DNA of 64,000 bases. Source: Bacteroides sp. GTDB lineage: Bacteria; Bacteroidota; Bacteroidia; Bacteroidales; Bacteroidaceae. Made by a program: the position numbers and the translations under genes. This document shows positions 18,001-28,512 of this stretch, piece after piece (position 1 is the first letter of the stretch; each line of letters begins with the position of its first letter). The notes under the pieces were generated by a model. It was not told where the DNA came from. It worked only from the letters and a program-made list of their open reading frames with translations, and searched no databases. The stretch is taken from NCBI GenBank assembly GCA_022648295.1, contig JALCME010000023.1, positions 19,279 through 83,278 on the forward strand. Reading direction: 5' to 3'.

Positions 18001-18194
18001 GTAACTCCGGGGAGTGGAGACTTTTGTTCATCTACTACAATTCCTGTAATTTTCTTTTGTACAACTTGTTGTGTTATGTACATTTCGTCTATCTCCTTTG
18101 CTGTGTTTGCCATACTAAGCTGAAGGCAAAGTGGTAGAGTGAATAGTGTGAAGAATGCTATTCTTCTTTTTGTGAGAGCTCTATTTTTTTTCAT
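15006..18194 (-). CDS. SusC/RagA family TonB-dependent outer-membrane transporter (SusC2)
   Basis: 1062 residues. Signal peptide, carboxypeptidase-D-like domain (ITGIVVDEQKSPLPGVTIQI), TonB-box region (DELDEVTVVAFAKQKK), plug (DATATALYGARGANGVILVTTK) and barrel ending LGLNIDF. No STN domain. Unlike SusC1 and SusC3 there is no ECF gene ahead of it; its own promoter (-7 at 18299-18306) lies in the 310-bp gap after the hybrid two-component gene and carries the two operators it shares with the ECF1 promoter. The plausible direct activator is the hybrid system encoded just upstream. Confidence 0.95.
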   Translation of the reverse strand: MKKNRALTKRRIAFFTLFTLPLCLQLSMANTAKEIDEMYITQQVVQKKITGIVVDEQKSPLPGVTIQIAGKQGGVITDIDGKFSIDVSPTDKLVVSYIGMETKTVTVGDKKSINIELVPKTDELDEVTVVAFAKQKKESVLASVTTVKVGELKVPSSNLTTALAGRMAGLISYQLSGEPGKNNASFFIRGITTFSEEARDPLILIDGVELTADDLSRLNTDDIASFSLMKDATATALYGARGANGVILVTTKEGKEGKAKLSIRIENSFSSPTKNLKLADPITFMKLANEATLTRDPLGSAPYSSKDIAMRQDGANSYVYPTVDWMNMLFKDVTANQRINLNLSGGGKIARYYVAGSFTNDNGVLKVDKRNSYNNNINLKRYLLRSNVNINVTPTTEAIVRLHATFDDYSGPLDGGDALYQKVMQSTPVAFPAYYLPDETYRYAKHILYGNTATGDAVNPYADMTKGYKEYSTSLMMAQVELKQKLNFITKGLALRAMMNTSRYAYFETKRQMKPYYYQVATYDRLKDVYTLAPINTDGQEFLSFENGSKNINSTMYMEAALSYDRTFDKHGTSGLLVYQMRDYKNGNAESLQLSLPKRNLGLSGRFTYNYDLRYFAEFNFGYNGSERFSKDERFGFFPSGGLGWLVSNEPFWKGNLKKVISKLKLKATYGMVGNDQIGNDKDRFFYLSQIEPQNSSWQYSFGTENGYTVKGVKISRYADPYITWETAYKQNYGLELGLFEDLEIQVDYFRENRKNILQTRSDIPTTMGLTATPNANIGEAFGQGIDISLDYQHSFSKDWWLTARGTFTYASSEYKVFEEPAYNDTPWRRHINQKLSQQWGLIAERLFVSEEEIKNSPKQMFGDYQAGDIKYKDINKDGLIDDRDKVPIGYPTTPEINYGFGFSTGYKNIDFSIFFQGSAKSSFWLNDYSKITDQQSIAPFIQNNGGGQLLQIIANSHWSEDNRDLYAFWPRLSNTENKNNTQKSTWWMRDGSFIRLKSLEIGYSLPKNLLKKVRVSNLRIYLSGTNLLCFSKFKLWDPEMGAKGMGYPLQRVFNLGLNIDF

Positions 18195-18298
18195 TTTTTG
18201 TTATTCATAATATTATTAATAATTTATAAGTGAATTTATTGGCATGGTTAACGATGGCAATGCAACCCGAGTCTGAGGATGGTTGTACTTTATGGGAG

Positions 18299-18306
18299 CA
18301 AAAGTA
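18299..18306 (-). promoter_or_regulatory. -7 promoter element of the SusC2 operon
   Basis: TACTTTTG on the minus strand matches TAnnTTTG. The spacing to the proximal operator core (41 bp) is identical to that at the ECF1 promoter. Confidence 0.65.
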
Positions 18307-18341
18307 GATAGGATATTATTGAAAATATAATTTGGTAATAT

Positions 18342-18361
18342 TAAATAAATCTCATCTCATT
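18342..18361. promoter_or_regulatory. Proximal operator of the SusC2 promoter
   Basis: Plus strand TAAATAAATCTCATCTCATT, one mismatch from the ECF1 proximal operator at 10399-10418. Confidence 0.65.
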
Positions 18362-18422
18362 AATCAAGATTTACGTTTGTGTAATTATCAGATAATCAGT
18401 TGCTTAAATTGATAAGATGCTG

Positions 18423-18446
18423 AGTCTTAAATAATAAGATGAGACT
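18423..18446. promoter_or_regulatory. Distal operator of the SusC2 promoter (site B, imperfect inverted repeat)
   Basis: AGTCTTA, 10-nt A+T spacer, TGAGACT. The right part, ATAATAAGATGAGACT, matches sites A and C at 14 of 16 positions. The left half-site has one mismatch from a perfect inverted repeat. Confidence 0.6.
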
Positions 18447-18504
18447 TTTACTCCCTTTTTATGAGGAGAAGTGAAATGTTGTATGCTAGAAATTACTTGG
18501 AGTT

Positions 18505-21500
18505 TTACAGTTGTTGCACATACTGCTTGGGACTCATTTGCATTTTGCGTTTAAATGCTTCGCGAAATGTCTTGATGTCATTGAATCCACATTTCAGACT
18601 TACGGAACTGATGTTGTTTTCGCCTTCCTTGAAATATTGAACGGCTTTAAATATCCGATATTCATTGATAAACTCGATGACGGACATTCCTGTAATGGCT
18701 TTTACTTTCTTATAAAGTGCAGAATGGCTCATACCCATTTTCTCAGCAAAGTAGATGATATCAAATTCTCGGTTAGTGAGATTGTCATCTATAATCTCCT
18801 TGCATTTAAGCAAGAAGCGCTGCTCTTCTTTGGTGTAATTTTTTTCTTTTTTCGACATGAGGTCTGTTGCATCTGCCGATTCCGAGCGAAGTAACAGGTT
18901 ATTTATGCGGTTTCTAAGATATTTTATTGATACGGGCTTAGTCAGATAAGCATCGGCTCCATAGTCGAAAGCAATGATTTTATCTTCTTCTGAAATTTTG
19001 GCTGTCAACATGATAATGGGAATATGAGATATTTTCTTGTCTCCTTTTACCAAGGATAGAAAGTCCGTTCCACTCATCTTTGGCATCATAATATCACAAA
19101 TTATAATATCTGGTAGATGTTCTTGTGTTAGGGCGAATCCATCAACACCGTTATAGGCTTTTAAAATTTTAAAATCATTGATTAAGGTTCTTTCTAACAG
19201 TTCTACAATTTCCGGTTCATCGTCTATAATAAGGATCGTGTGCGTGGCTGCTGGTGACGGCGTGGAGGCAGCCCTATCTTTCGCTAATAACTCTTTATTG
19301 ATTATAGTAGGAGAGGGTATAATGATATTGGACTCTTCTGTTGAGACTGGAATATTAAAGATGAATTTAGATCCTATATTTGGTTTGCTTTCTACCGTGA
19401 CGCACCCTCCGTGAAGCTCTACCAGATATTTCACAAATGAGAGTCCTATTCCGTCTCCTGTAGAATTGGTCTGCAATGGATTTACCTGAAAGAAACTGTC
19501 AAATATTGCTTCATGGTATTCTTCGTTTATTCCAATGCCATTATCCTTTACTGTGAATTGCACGAAATTATCTGTTTCGTCAATGGATAATACAATCTTT
19601 CCTCCTTCGGGAGTATATTTGAAGGCGTTGGATATTAGATTGGACAATATCGTTTCCATCTTTTCCGGATCAAAGTCCAGCTGGATGATTGTTTTAGAAG
19701 GAAGAAAGTGAAAAATGATATTTTTTTGTTGGCATAGTGCTTCATAGTCATCAATCAGACTTTTACAGAAAGTGACTGCGTTAAGACGTTGCTTTTCCAA
19801 CTGTAGCTTTCCGGCTTCCAGCTTGCGAAAATCTATTATCCGATCTATCAACTTATTCAGCTTTATAGCATTGCGATACATGGTAGACAAGTATGACTTT
19901 TGTACTTGTATAACTTTTCTTCCTGATGACAGCAATTCTTCGATGGGAGCGGTGATAAGAAATATGGGGGTACGCAGTTCGTGTGTGATATTGGTATAGA
20001 AGCTCAGCTTTGCTTCATTTATGCTTTTGGCCGTATTTTTTTCTATCTCTTTCAGCTGTACCATGTGCTTGATATTCAGCTCATGGCGATAGAACCAGAA
20101 TATCAATGCGATAAATCCGACACAAAGCATGCTCCGCAGGAAAATGGCCCCGTTTGTTTTCCACCATGGAGGTGTGATAATAATATGCAGGCATGAAACT
20201 TGTTCACTCCATTTCCCGTTACTGTCCGATGCCCGTACATAAAAATAATATTCTCCTGGGGGAACATTCGTATAAGAGCGTTGTCTGTCATGTGATACTT
20301 CCTGCCACTCACCTTCAAAGTTTTTCATGTAACAGGAGAAGTTAACCTTTTCCGGTGCAGTTAGTTCGGACACTGCAAAATGAATGGTGAAGAAGTTTTG
20401 ATTATACGGAAGATAGACCGTTTCTGGTTTCTCACCATATAAATGGACACTTTTCCCCTTTTCGTTCAGAATATCAAGATTCGTAAAATATACGTAGTCA
20501 AAATATTGTTTGTATTTTATCTTTCCCGGGTTGAAGTAAACGAGCCCGTTTGTACTTCCAAAATACATTATGCTGTCTTTTTGGAAGGATGCGTTATAGT
20601 TGAACTGCACGGACGACAGATCATCTTCTTTTCCGAATTTAATGAAAGTTTCTGTTGACGGGTCATAACGGAATAGTCCGTTATAAGTTCCCAGCCATAG
20701 ACAGCCTGAACTGTCTTCTTGCATGCAGGTCACGTTTGTATCCGTCAGTCCGTTATTAATTCCGAATGAGGTTATTTTGCCTGTCTGCTCGTTAAGTCTG
20801 TAAAAACCAGAGTATTCGGCGGAAAACCATATTTGATGTTTGGAGTCAACGAACAGATAACGGATGGCATTGCTTGCTAGAGGATTGTTGAGAGATTCAG
20901 TGGAATAATGTTTGGCTATTCTATTGGTACTCGAATTTATTTTGTATAGTCCGTTTCGGACAGAACTGATCCATATCTGATTATCTTCAAAAACAACTGT
21001 AGAGGCGTAAGTGTGATTAAGGCTTTTTATTTCGGAGAATGTTTTCTCCTTTTTATTGAATATATAAATATTTTCACCAATTAACCATATATTCCCTTTA
21101 TTATCATCTTTTATTTCCCAAAGGTAATTTGGATTCGTATTGCTGTCATTTACTGATAAAGAATAAGTTTTAAATGTTCTGTCTGAAGGAGAAAACCGGC
21201 ATAGTCCCTTGCCATATATTCCGAGCCATATATATTTATCGTCTCCTATTACCGAAAGTACATTGTTTCCCGGGATATTGCTGTTTCTGGTGGTAAGGGA
21301 CGACACACCCCCTGTTTCTGTATCATAGACATTAATCCCTCCTCCGTCAAGACCTATGTATAATTTTTTGTCACGTGGTAAAATTGCTGTCACAATGTTA
21401 TGGGTTAGTTGTCCGTTTTTCATTGTGAGTGTACTGAACCAATCATAATGGGTGGAATGGAGATTAACTCCACCTCTGTAGGTCCCTGCCCAAAGATTCT

Positions 21501-22413
21501 TCTCTCTGTCCACAAATAGGGAGTGAATCGCATCATTGCTGATATTACTGTTATTTGGAGTAAAGCGTTCCGTTTTTGAGGCAGATATACTAATAAGACC
21601 ACTACCATCTGTGCCAAATATTGTTTTGTCTTGGTAATCAACAATTGCTTTTACATCCGAAGGAGCATCTGTCTTTATTTTTTTTGTCTGATATTTCGTG
21701 TCAATTCTGAAAGCTTTGCATGCATATCCAATTCCAAGTCCTACATACACAATATCTCTGGTTTTACTATAATACATACATATATTGTTTCCCCTTACCT
21801 CATTTTTAATATGGCAGGAGCTGACAATGGAACCTTTTAAGGGGTTAAGTAAATATAATGCTTTTGCAGTATAAGCCAATAGTAGTCCGTTTTTATATTT
21901 ACATATTGCAAGGAAAGGTAATTCATACATATATGCTTTAAACCTTAAATTGCCTTTCCACACAAATAGCTTGGAAGTACTGTCTAGAATATAGATGTTT
22001 TTATCATTTTTTACGATTCCTCTCACGGCTTTATTCATGATCATTTTCTTCTCTGTCGGAGAAAAATACTCGGTCGAATAGAAACAATTTTCCTTATATG
22101 AATAGAAGTTTAGCCCTTTTTCGGTTCCCACCCACATTCCATTTTCAACAGGCAAGATGTTTTCTACGTGATTGTTGGTTATGGATAAACTGTCTGCATC
22201 GTTATGTCGGAAAGTGGTGAAGTTGACCCCGTCAAATCTGCATAGTCCGTCGAATGTACCAAACCAAACAAAGCCTTGCTTGTCCTGTGAGATACATTTC
22301 ACCGTGTTGTTGCATAGCCCGTCTGAAACATCAAAAACTTTAAAGTGTTTTGCATGAATAAAAAGGGGAGCAGTCAGTATTAAAAGAATAAGAATGTATA
22401 TCTTGCTTTTCAT
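18505..22413 (-). CDS. Hybrid two-component system (HTCS) regulator: propeller sensor, kinase, receiver, AraC output
   Basis: 1302 residues, complete. A signal sequence leads into two seven-bladed periplasmic propellers of Reg_prop repeats (QGFVWFGTFDGLCRFDG, KNLWAGTYRGGVNLHS and others), then a Y_Y_Y domain (~residues 650-740), one membrane helix (~757-780), a HisKA domain with the phospho-acceptor in THELRTP (~809), HATPase (NLISNAFKYTPEGG, GDGIGLSFVKYL), a receiver with the phospho-Asp in IICDIMMPKMSG (~1107) and Lys in YLTKPVS, and a C-terminal AraC HTH pair (~1190-1302). HTCS proteins bind an oligosaccharide in the periplasm and activate their PUL. It is directly upstream of SusC2 and is the best candidate to bind the operators at SusC2 and ECF1. 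All catalytic residues are present. Confidence 0.95.
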   Translation of the reverse strand: MKSKIYILILLILTAPLFIHAKHFKVFDVSDGLCNNTVKCISQDKQGFVWFGTFDGLCRFDGVNFTTFRHNDADSLSITNNHVENILPVENGMWVGTEKGLNFYSYKENCFYSTEYFSPTEKKMIMNKAVRGIVKNDKNIYILDSTSKLFVWKGNLRFKAYMYELPFLAICKYKNGLLLAYTAKALYLLNPLKGSIVSSCHIKNEVRGNNICMYYSKTRDIVYVGLGIGYACKAFRIDTKYQTKKIKTDAPSDVKAIVDYQDKTIFGTDGSGLISISASKTERFTPNNSNISNDAIHSLFVDREKNLWAGTYRGGVNLHSTHYDWFSTLTMKNGQLTHNIVTAILPRDKKLYIGLDGGGINVYDTETGGVSSLTTRNSNIPGNNVLSVIGDDKYIWLGIYGKGLCRFSPSDRTFKTYSLSVNDSNTNPNYLWEIKDDNKGNIWLIGENIYIFNKKEKTFSEIKSLNHTYASTVVFEDNQIWISSVRNGLYKINSSTNRIAKHYSTESLNNPLASNAIRYLFVDSKHQIWFSAEYSGFYRLNEQTGKITSFGINNGLTDTNVTCMQEDSSGCLWLGTYNGLFRYDPSTETFIKFGKEDDLSSVQFNYNASFQKDSIMYFGSTNGLVYFNPGKIKYKQYFDYVYFTNLDILNEKGKSVHLYGEKPETVYLPYNQNFFTIHFAVSELTAPEKVNFSCYMKNFEGEWQEVSHDRQRSYTNVPPGEYYFYVRASDSNGKWSEQVSCLHIIITPPWWKTNGAIFLRSMLCVGFIALIFWFYRHELNIKHMVQLKEIEKNTAKSINEAKLSFYTNITHELRTPIFLITAPIEELLSSGRKVIQVQKSYLSTMYRNAIKLNKLIDRIIDFRKLEAGKLQLEKQRLNAVTFCKSLIDDYEALCQQKNIIFHFLPSKTIIQLDFDPEKMETILSNLISNAFKYTPEGGKIVLSIDETDNFVQFTVKDNGIGINEEYHEAIFDSFFQVNPLQTNSTGDGIGLSFVKYLVELHGGCVTVESKPNIGSKFIFNIPVSTEESNIIIPSPTIINKELLAKDRAASTPSPAATHTILIIDDEPEIVELLERTLINDFKILKAYNGVDGFALTQEHLPDIIICDIMMPKMSGTDFLSLVKGDKKISHIPIIMLTAKISEEDKIIAFDYGADAYLTKPVSIKYLRNRINNLLLRSESADATDLMSKKEKNYTKEEQRFLLKCKEIIDDNLTNREFDIIYFAEKMGMSHSALYKKVKAITGMSVIEFINEYRIFKAVQYFKEGENNISSVSLKCGFNDIKTFREAFKRKMQMSPKQYVQQL

Positions 22414-22552
22414 ATTTCAGAAAACGTGATTATAGAGTTTCACACGGTGGTGCACTATCGTTCGAAAATAGATATATTATTCAATACTCGGAAATAATAA
22501 ATCACTTTTTTGAGCTGATTATTATTTATTTTCATAGGAAAATCATAAAGGT

Positions 22553-22576
22553 CTTCTTAATATGTCTATTAAGAAG
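22553..22576 (-). terminator. Hairpin downstream of the fucosidase remnant
   Basis: Perfect 10-bp stem CTTCTTAATA / TATTAAGAAG with a TGTC loop, followed on the minus strand by ACCTTTATGATTTTCC. It probably ends the GH2-GH29 transcript; the downstream run is not a clean T tract. Confidence 0.5.
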
Positions 22577-22600
22577 GCGATAATCAATATACGGTCGGTC

Positions 22601-23028
22601 CTATTGAATTCTTAGCACAAATGATATTTCGTTGGGTTTATAATTCTCTGGGAGTTTGACAAATAGACCGTCTTTTGCTCTATGATATTCTAATTCTTTT
22701 TCACAACCGAGCATTTCCACTTTGTTTACTTTAGCGCCATACCATGGGCTGTTGTCTTTTAATGATTTAATCTGTATTTCATGTCTGACAGGCCACCCTA
22801 GTACATGTACATAAAGTGTATCTCCTTTGATGACGAATCTCATGTCTTCTGAAGAAAATGACTTCCTCTTTTTCATCTATTGAACCATTCCGGTGCTTGT
22901 TGGTATTGAGACAGAGACTCCCATGTGGGCTGGTATTTCCCTTTCATCATATTTTCATGGGGTGATTGGCATGATAACAATGTGCATGAAATGATCAGTA
23001 TTGTGAATGTCTCTTTTGCCTTCATCAT
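22601..23028 (-). pseudogene. Alpha-L-fucosidase (GH29) remnant with large internal deletion
   Basis: Two pieces of one GH29 enzyme survive. The 5' piece (23028-22873, 51 codons, missed by the ORF track) encodes a lipoprotein signal (CTLLSC) and the GH29 opening YQPTWESLSQYQQAPEWF, then stops. The 3' piece (22876-22601) encodes the GH29 C-terminal beta-sandwich: EDMRFVIKGDTLYVHVLGWP and DGLFVKLPENYKPNEISFVLRI. The two overlap in different frames at ATGA, and the ~350-400-residue catalytic barrel that should lie between them, including nucleophile and acid/base, is absent. It therefore cannot be active. It begins 10 bp after the GH2 stop and was evidently the second gene of a galactosidase-fucosidase operon, implying an ancestral fucosylated, galactose-containing substrate. 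Confidence 0.85.
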
Positions 23029-23038
23029 TTATGTTCTC

Positions 23039-26224
<3,186 letters not shown>

Positions 26225-26363
26225 TTATATAAAGTTTTCATGTAATTATTGCAATTCCTTTGAATCCCTTGGCTGAAAAAATAATGAAATCTTTATTTAT
26301 GTAATATTTGCTACGCCATTAGCTATTTGTTTTTTCTCATAAATGGAGCAAAGTTGTAAAAAT

Positions 26364-26396
26364 CCCGTCTTTAACTCTGTCAAAGCTAAAGACGGG
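26364..26396 (-). terminator. Rho-independent terminator of the ECF2-SusC3-SusD3 operon
   Basis: CCCGTCTTTA / TAAAGACGGG, 10-bp perfect stem with a 13-nt loop, followed on the minus strand by ATTTTTACAACTTTG. It lies 33 bp after the SusD3 stop. Confidence 0.8.
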
Positions 26397-26428
26397 GGTT
26401 ATTAGTTGTTTCTTAAATACATAATAAA

Positions 26429-28489
26429 CTAATTTTCAGCCGATTGATCAGCCACTAACGGCCAATACGGATTCTGATAGATTACAGAGGTGGACAAGTC
26501 TGTAGAGTTTGTAGCAGTTAGTTGGAAATGTTTAATGGCAATAGGTTCCAAATAATAAGCCATCATCCAAGTTGATCCATTATATCCGTTTTGCCCTGCA
26601 TATCTTTCATATGGGCGAAGATATTCACTCCTTTCTTTTGATGATACATTGGCATTGTTGGTATTGTTTGCTACGAGGTTGGTATACCATTTTTCCATAG
26701 GAGTGTTCCATAGATGGAAACCTTCAATGTGATAGGGTGTGGCTTTAAGTTGATCTAATGCTCTCCAGCGATGCAAATCCATATTTCTTAATCCTTCTGC
26801 TATATATTCACAACGCCGTTCGCGCCGTATATTATATAATGTAGCGTCAATTAAGGTTCCTGCAGAATAAGCTCCCCAGTCATTTTCAGCTTCTTTACTC
26901 ATATTAGTCAGGCTGATTGTCTTGTTGTAATCGGGATCTATATTGGCTCGTTTCCTTAAAATTCTCCAATATTCATCTGCATATGAATCTATCGTCCCAT
27001 TTTTCTCATAACTGGCCTCCATGTAATTCAACAAAGCTTCCGCCGCCCGGAAACATACAGCAGCGGTATATCCGGTGCCATTTCCATAGTGTTTTCTGTT
27101 GAATGAACCTCCTTTGTGTAGTGCATAGCCTGTTGCATAACCGCGTTCTCCGTCACCTAATGTGATAGATGGATATGGTTCTACGAAAACGACTTCCGTA
27201 CCTTCAGTGTTATCCAATTCCTCATAAACGTTTTGTTGCCCAGGTACTTTTAGGAATATGCCTAAACGTGAATCACGGTTTTCACGGACATTGGTTATAG
27301 TCTTGTCTCCTTGATAATATCCATCTCCGTCAGCATATGTTCCGTGTGTATATACCGGTGTGCCATCTGCCATCAAAAATGAGTTAACAAAACCGCGAGT
27401 TAGCCCAATTCTATAGTTACCACGTCCTGCTGCAGAATTTACGTTATGGGTTACTTTGCTTCTCGCATATTGTCTCCATAGCAAAACTTCTTTTACACTG
27501 GATAAGTCTTCTTCTGCAAACATATTATAATAGGGATTGTTGGTATCCATCTTTATAACGGGTGTCGTGCCATAATATCCAGAACTCTCATTAACGCCAG
27601 TATTTTCAGCGAGAAAGTTCTTATAGCTTTCGGCAATCTGTTTGGATGCATCCATTGCTTGTCCCAAGAAATAATCGATTTCATTATCTATGCTACCACT
27701 GGGATATTGGTAATTGGAATTGTAATCTTTTGTTGCTCCTGCCCAGTCCGTCCCATTGGGTACAAATGCAGTCCCTTTAAAGTATTTTAACCAGGTTCCT
27801 TCATAAAGAGCAACTCGTGATTTGAATAATAAAGCGAGGGCTTTGTTAATTCGAGTCGTTGCCATGTCCTCTGCAGACATCAACGTGATAGCTTTGTCCA
27901 GATCTTCAATAATGAAACGGGCAACTTCGTTACGGGGACTCCGCTTACTTGCTTCAATGAGTTCTTCTGAATTATCAGAAAGAGGTTCTGTTATTATGGG
28001 AAAGTCTCCGAATGCTTGAAGCTTATTAAAATATTCATAGGCTCTGAGAAAGTACATTTCTCCAATGTAATGTTGTACATCGGCTAGAGATCCGCTTATC
28101 GTATTGGCAGATCCGCTTATGTCATCACCATACTTGGAAAATACTTGGGAGAAGAAATAATTGTAGGCATATATATTGCCAAAGCTCCAATTGCCACCGG
28201 ATTGTCCTACTTTCCAAAGGTCCGATGTATATTTGCTATCTATGGATACGCCTGCTTGATTGTCTGTATTATTATCGTTGCCATAAATACCGTAACTCCA
28301 ATTTCCATGAGACGGAAGATTTCCGTAGTATTTATTTACATAATTTTCCAATTGAGACGCGCTGCTCAAATATTGTTCAGGCAATATATTTGACATTGGT
28401 TCTTTATCAAGAAAGTCTTCGCATGAAGTGAATATCAATCCTATAATGAATATAGACTTATATATTAAATTGAATTTATTAGATTTCAT
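26429..28489 (-). CDS. RagB/SusD family outer-membrane lipoprotein (SusD3)
   Basis: 686 residues, lipobox LIFTSC followed by EDFLDKEPMSNILPEQYLSS, the classic SusD mature start. Also visible are GEMYFLRAYEYFNKLQAFGDFPI, RNEVARFIIEDLDKAI and RRERRCEYIAEGLRNMDLHRWRALDQL near the C-terminus. At 686 residues it is the largest SusD of the window, with insertions in the ligand-facing half. It starts 23 bp after the SusC3 stop and ends the operon. Partner glycan probably contains galactose and once fucose, judging by the GH2 and GH29 genes that follow. Confidence 0.95.
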   Translation of the reverse strand: MKSNKFNLIYKSIFIIGLIFTSCEDFLDKEPMSNILPEQYLSSASQLENYVNKYYGNLPSHGNWSYGIYGNDNNTDNQAGVSIDSKYTSDLWKVGQSGGNWSFGNIYAYNYFFSQVFSKYGDDISGSANTISGSLADVQHYIGEMYFLRAYEYFNKLQAFGDFPIITEPLSDNSEELIEASKRSPRNEVARFIIEDLDKAITLMSAEDMATTRINKALALLFKSRVALYEGTWLKYFKGTAFVPNGTDWAGATKDYNSNYQYPSGSIDNEIDYFLGQAMDASKQIAESYKNFLAENTGVNESSGYYGTTPVIKMDTNNPYYNMFAEEDLSSVKEVLLWRQYARSKVTHNVNSAAGRGNYRIGLTRGFVNSFLMADGTPVYTHGTYADGDGYYQGDKTITNVRENRDSRLGIFLKVPGQQNVYEELDNTEGTEVVFVEPYPSITLGDGERGYATGYALHKGGSFNRKHYGNGTGYTAAVCFRAAEALLNYMEASYEKNGTIDSYADEYWRILRKRANIDPDYNKTISLTNMSKEAENDWGAYSAGTLIDATLYNIRRERRCEYIAEGLRNMDLHRWRALDQLKATPYHIEGFHLWNTPMEKWYTNLVANNTNNANVSSKERSEYLRPYERYAGQNGYNGSTWMMAYYLEPIAIKHFQLTATNSTDLSTSVIYQNPYWPLVADQSAEN

Positions 28490-28512
28490 ATCGCTCTATT
28501 TTTTATTGATTA

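Larger units (their letters stand above)
18195..18504. promoter_or_regulatory. Intergenic control region of the SusC2 operon
   Basis: 310 bp without a gene. It contains the -7 box (CAAAAGTA on plus, 18299-18306), the proximal operator (18342-18361) and distal operator (18423-18446), giving a leader of about 100 nt. No separate terminator for the hybrid two-component gene is evident; the rest is A+T-rich with nothing else recognised. Confidence 0.6.

Noticed and set aside
22601-22876. The 91-codon ORF as a separate small gene
   Set aside because: Its sequence is the C-terminal domain of a GH29 fucosidase and the matching N-terminus lies just upstream, so it is part of a pseudogene.
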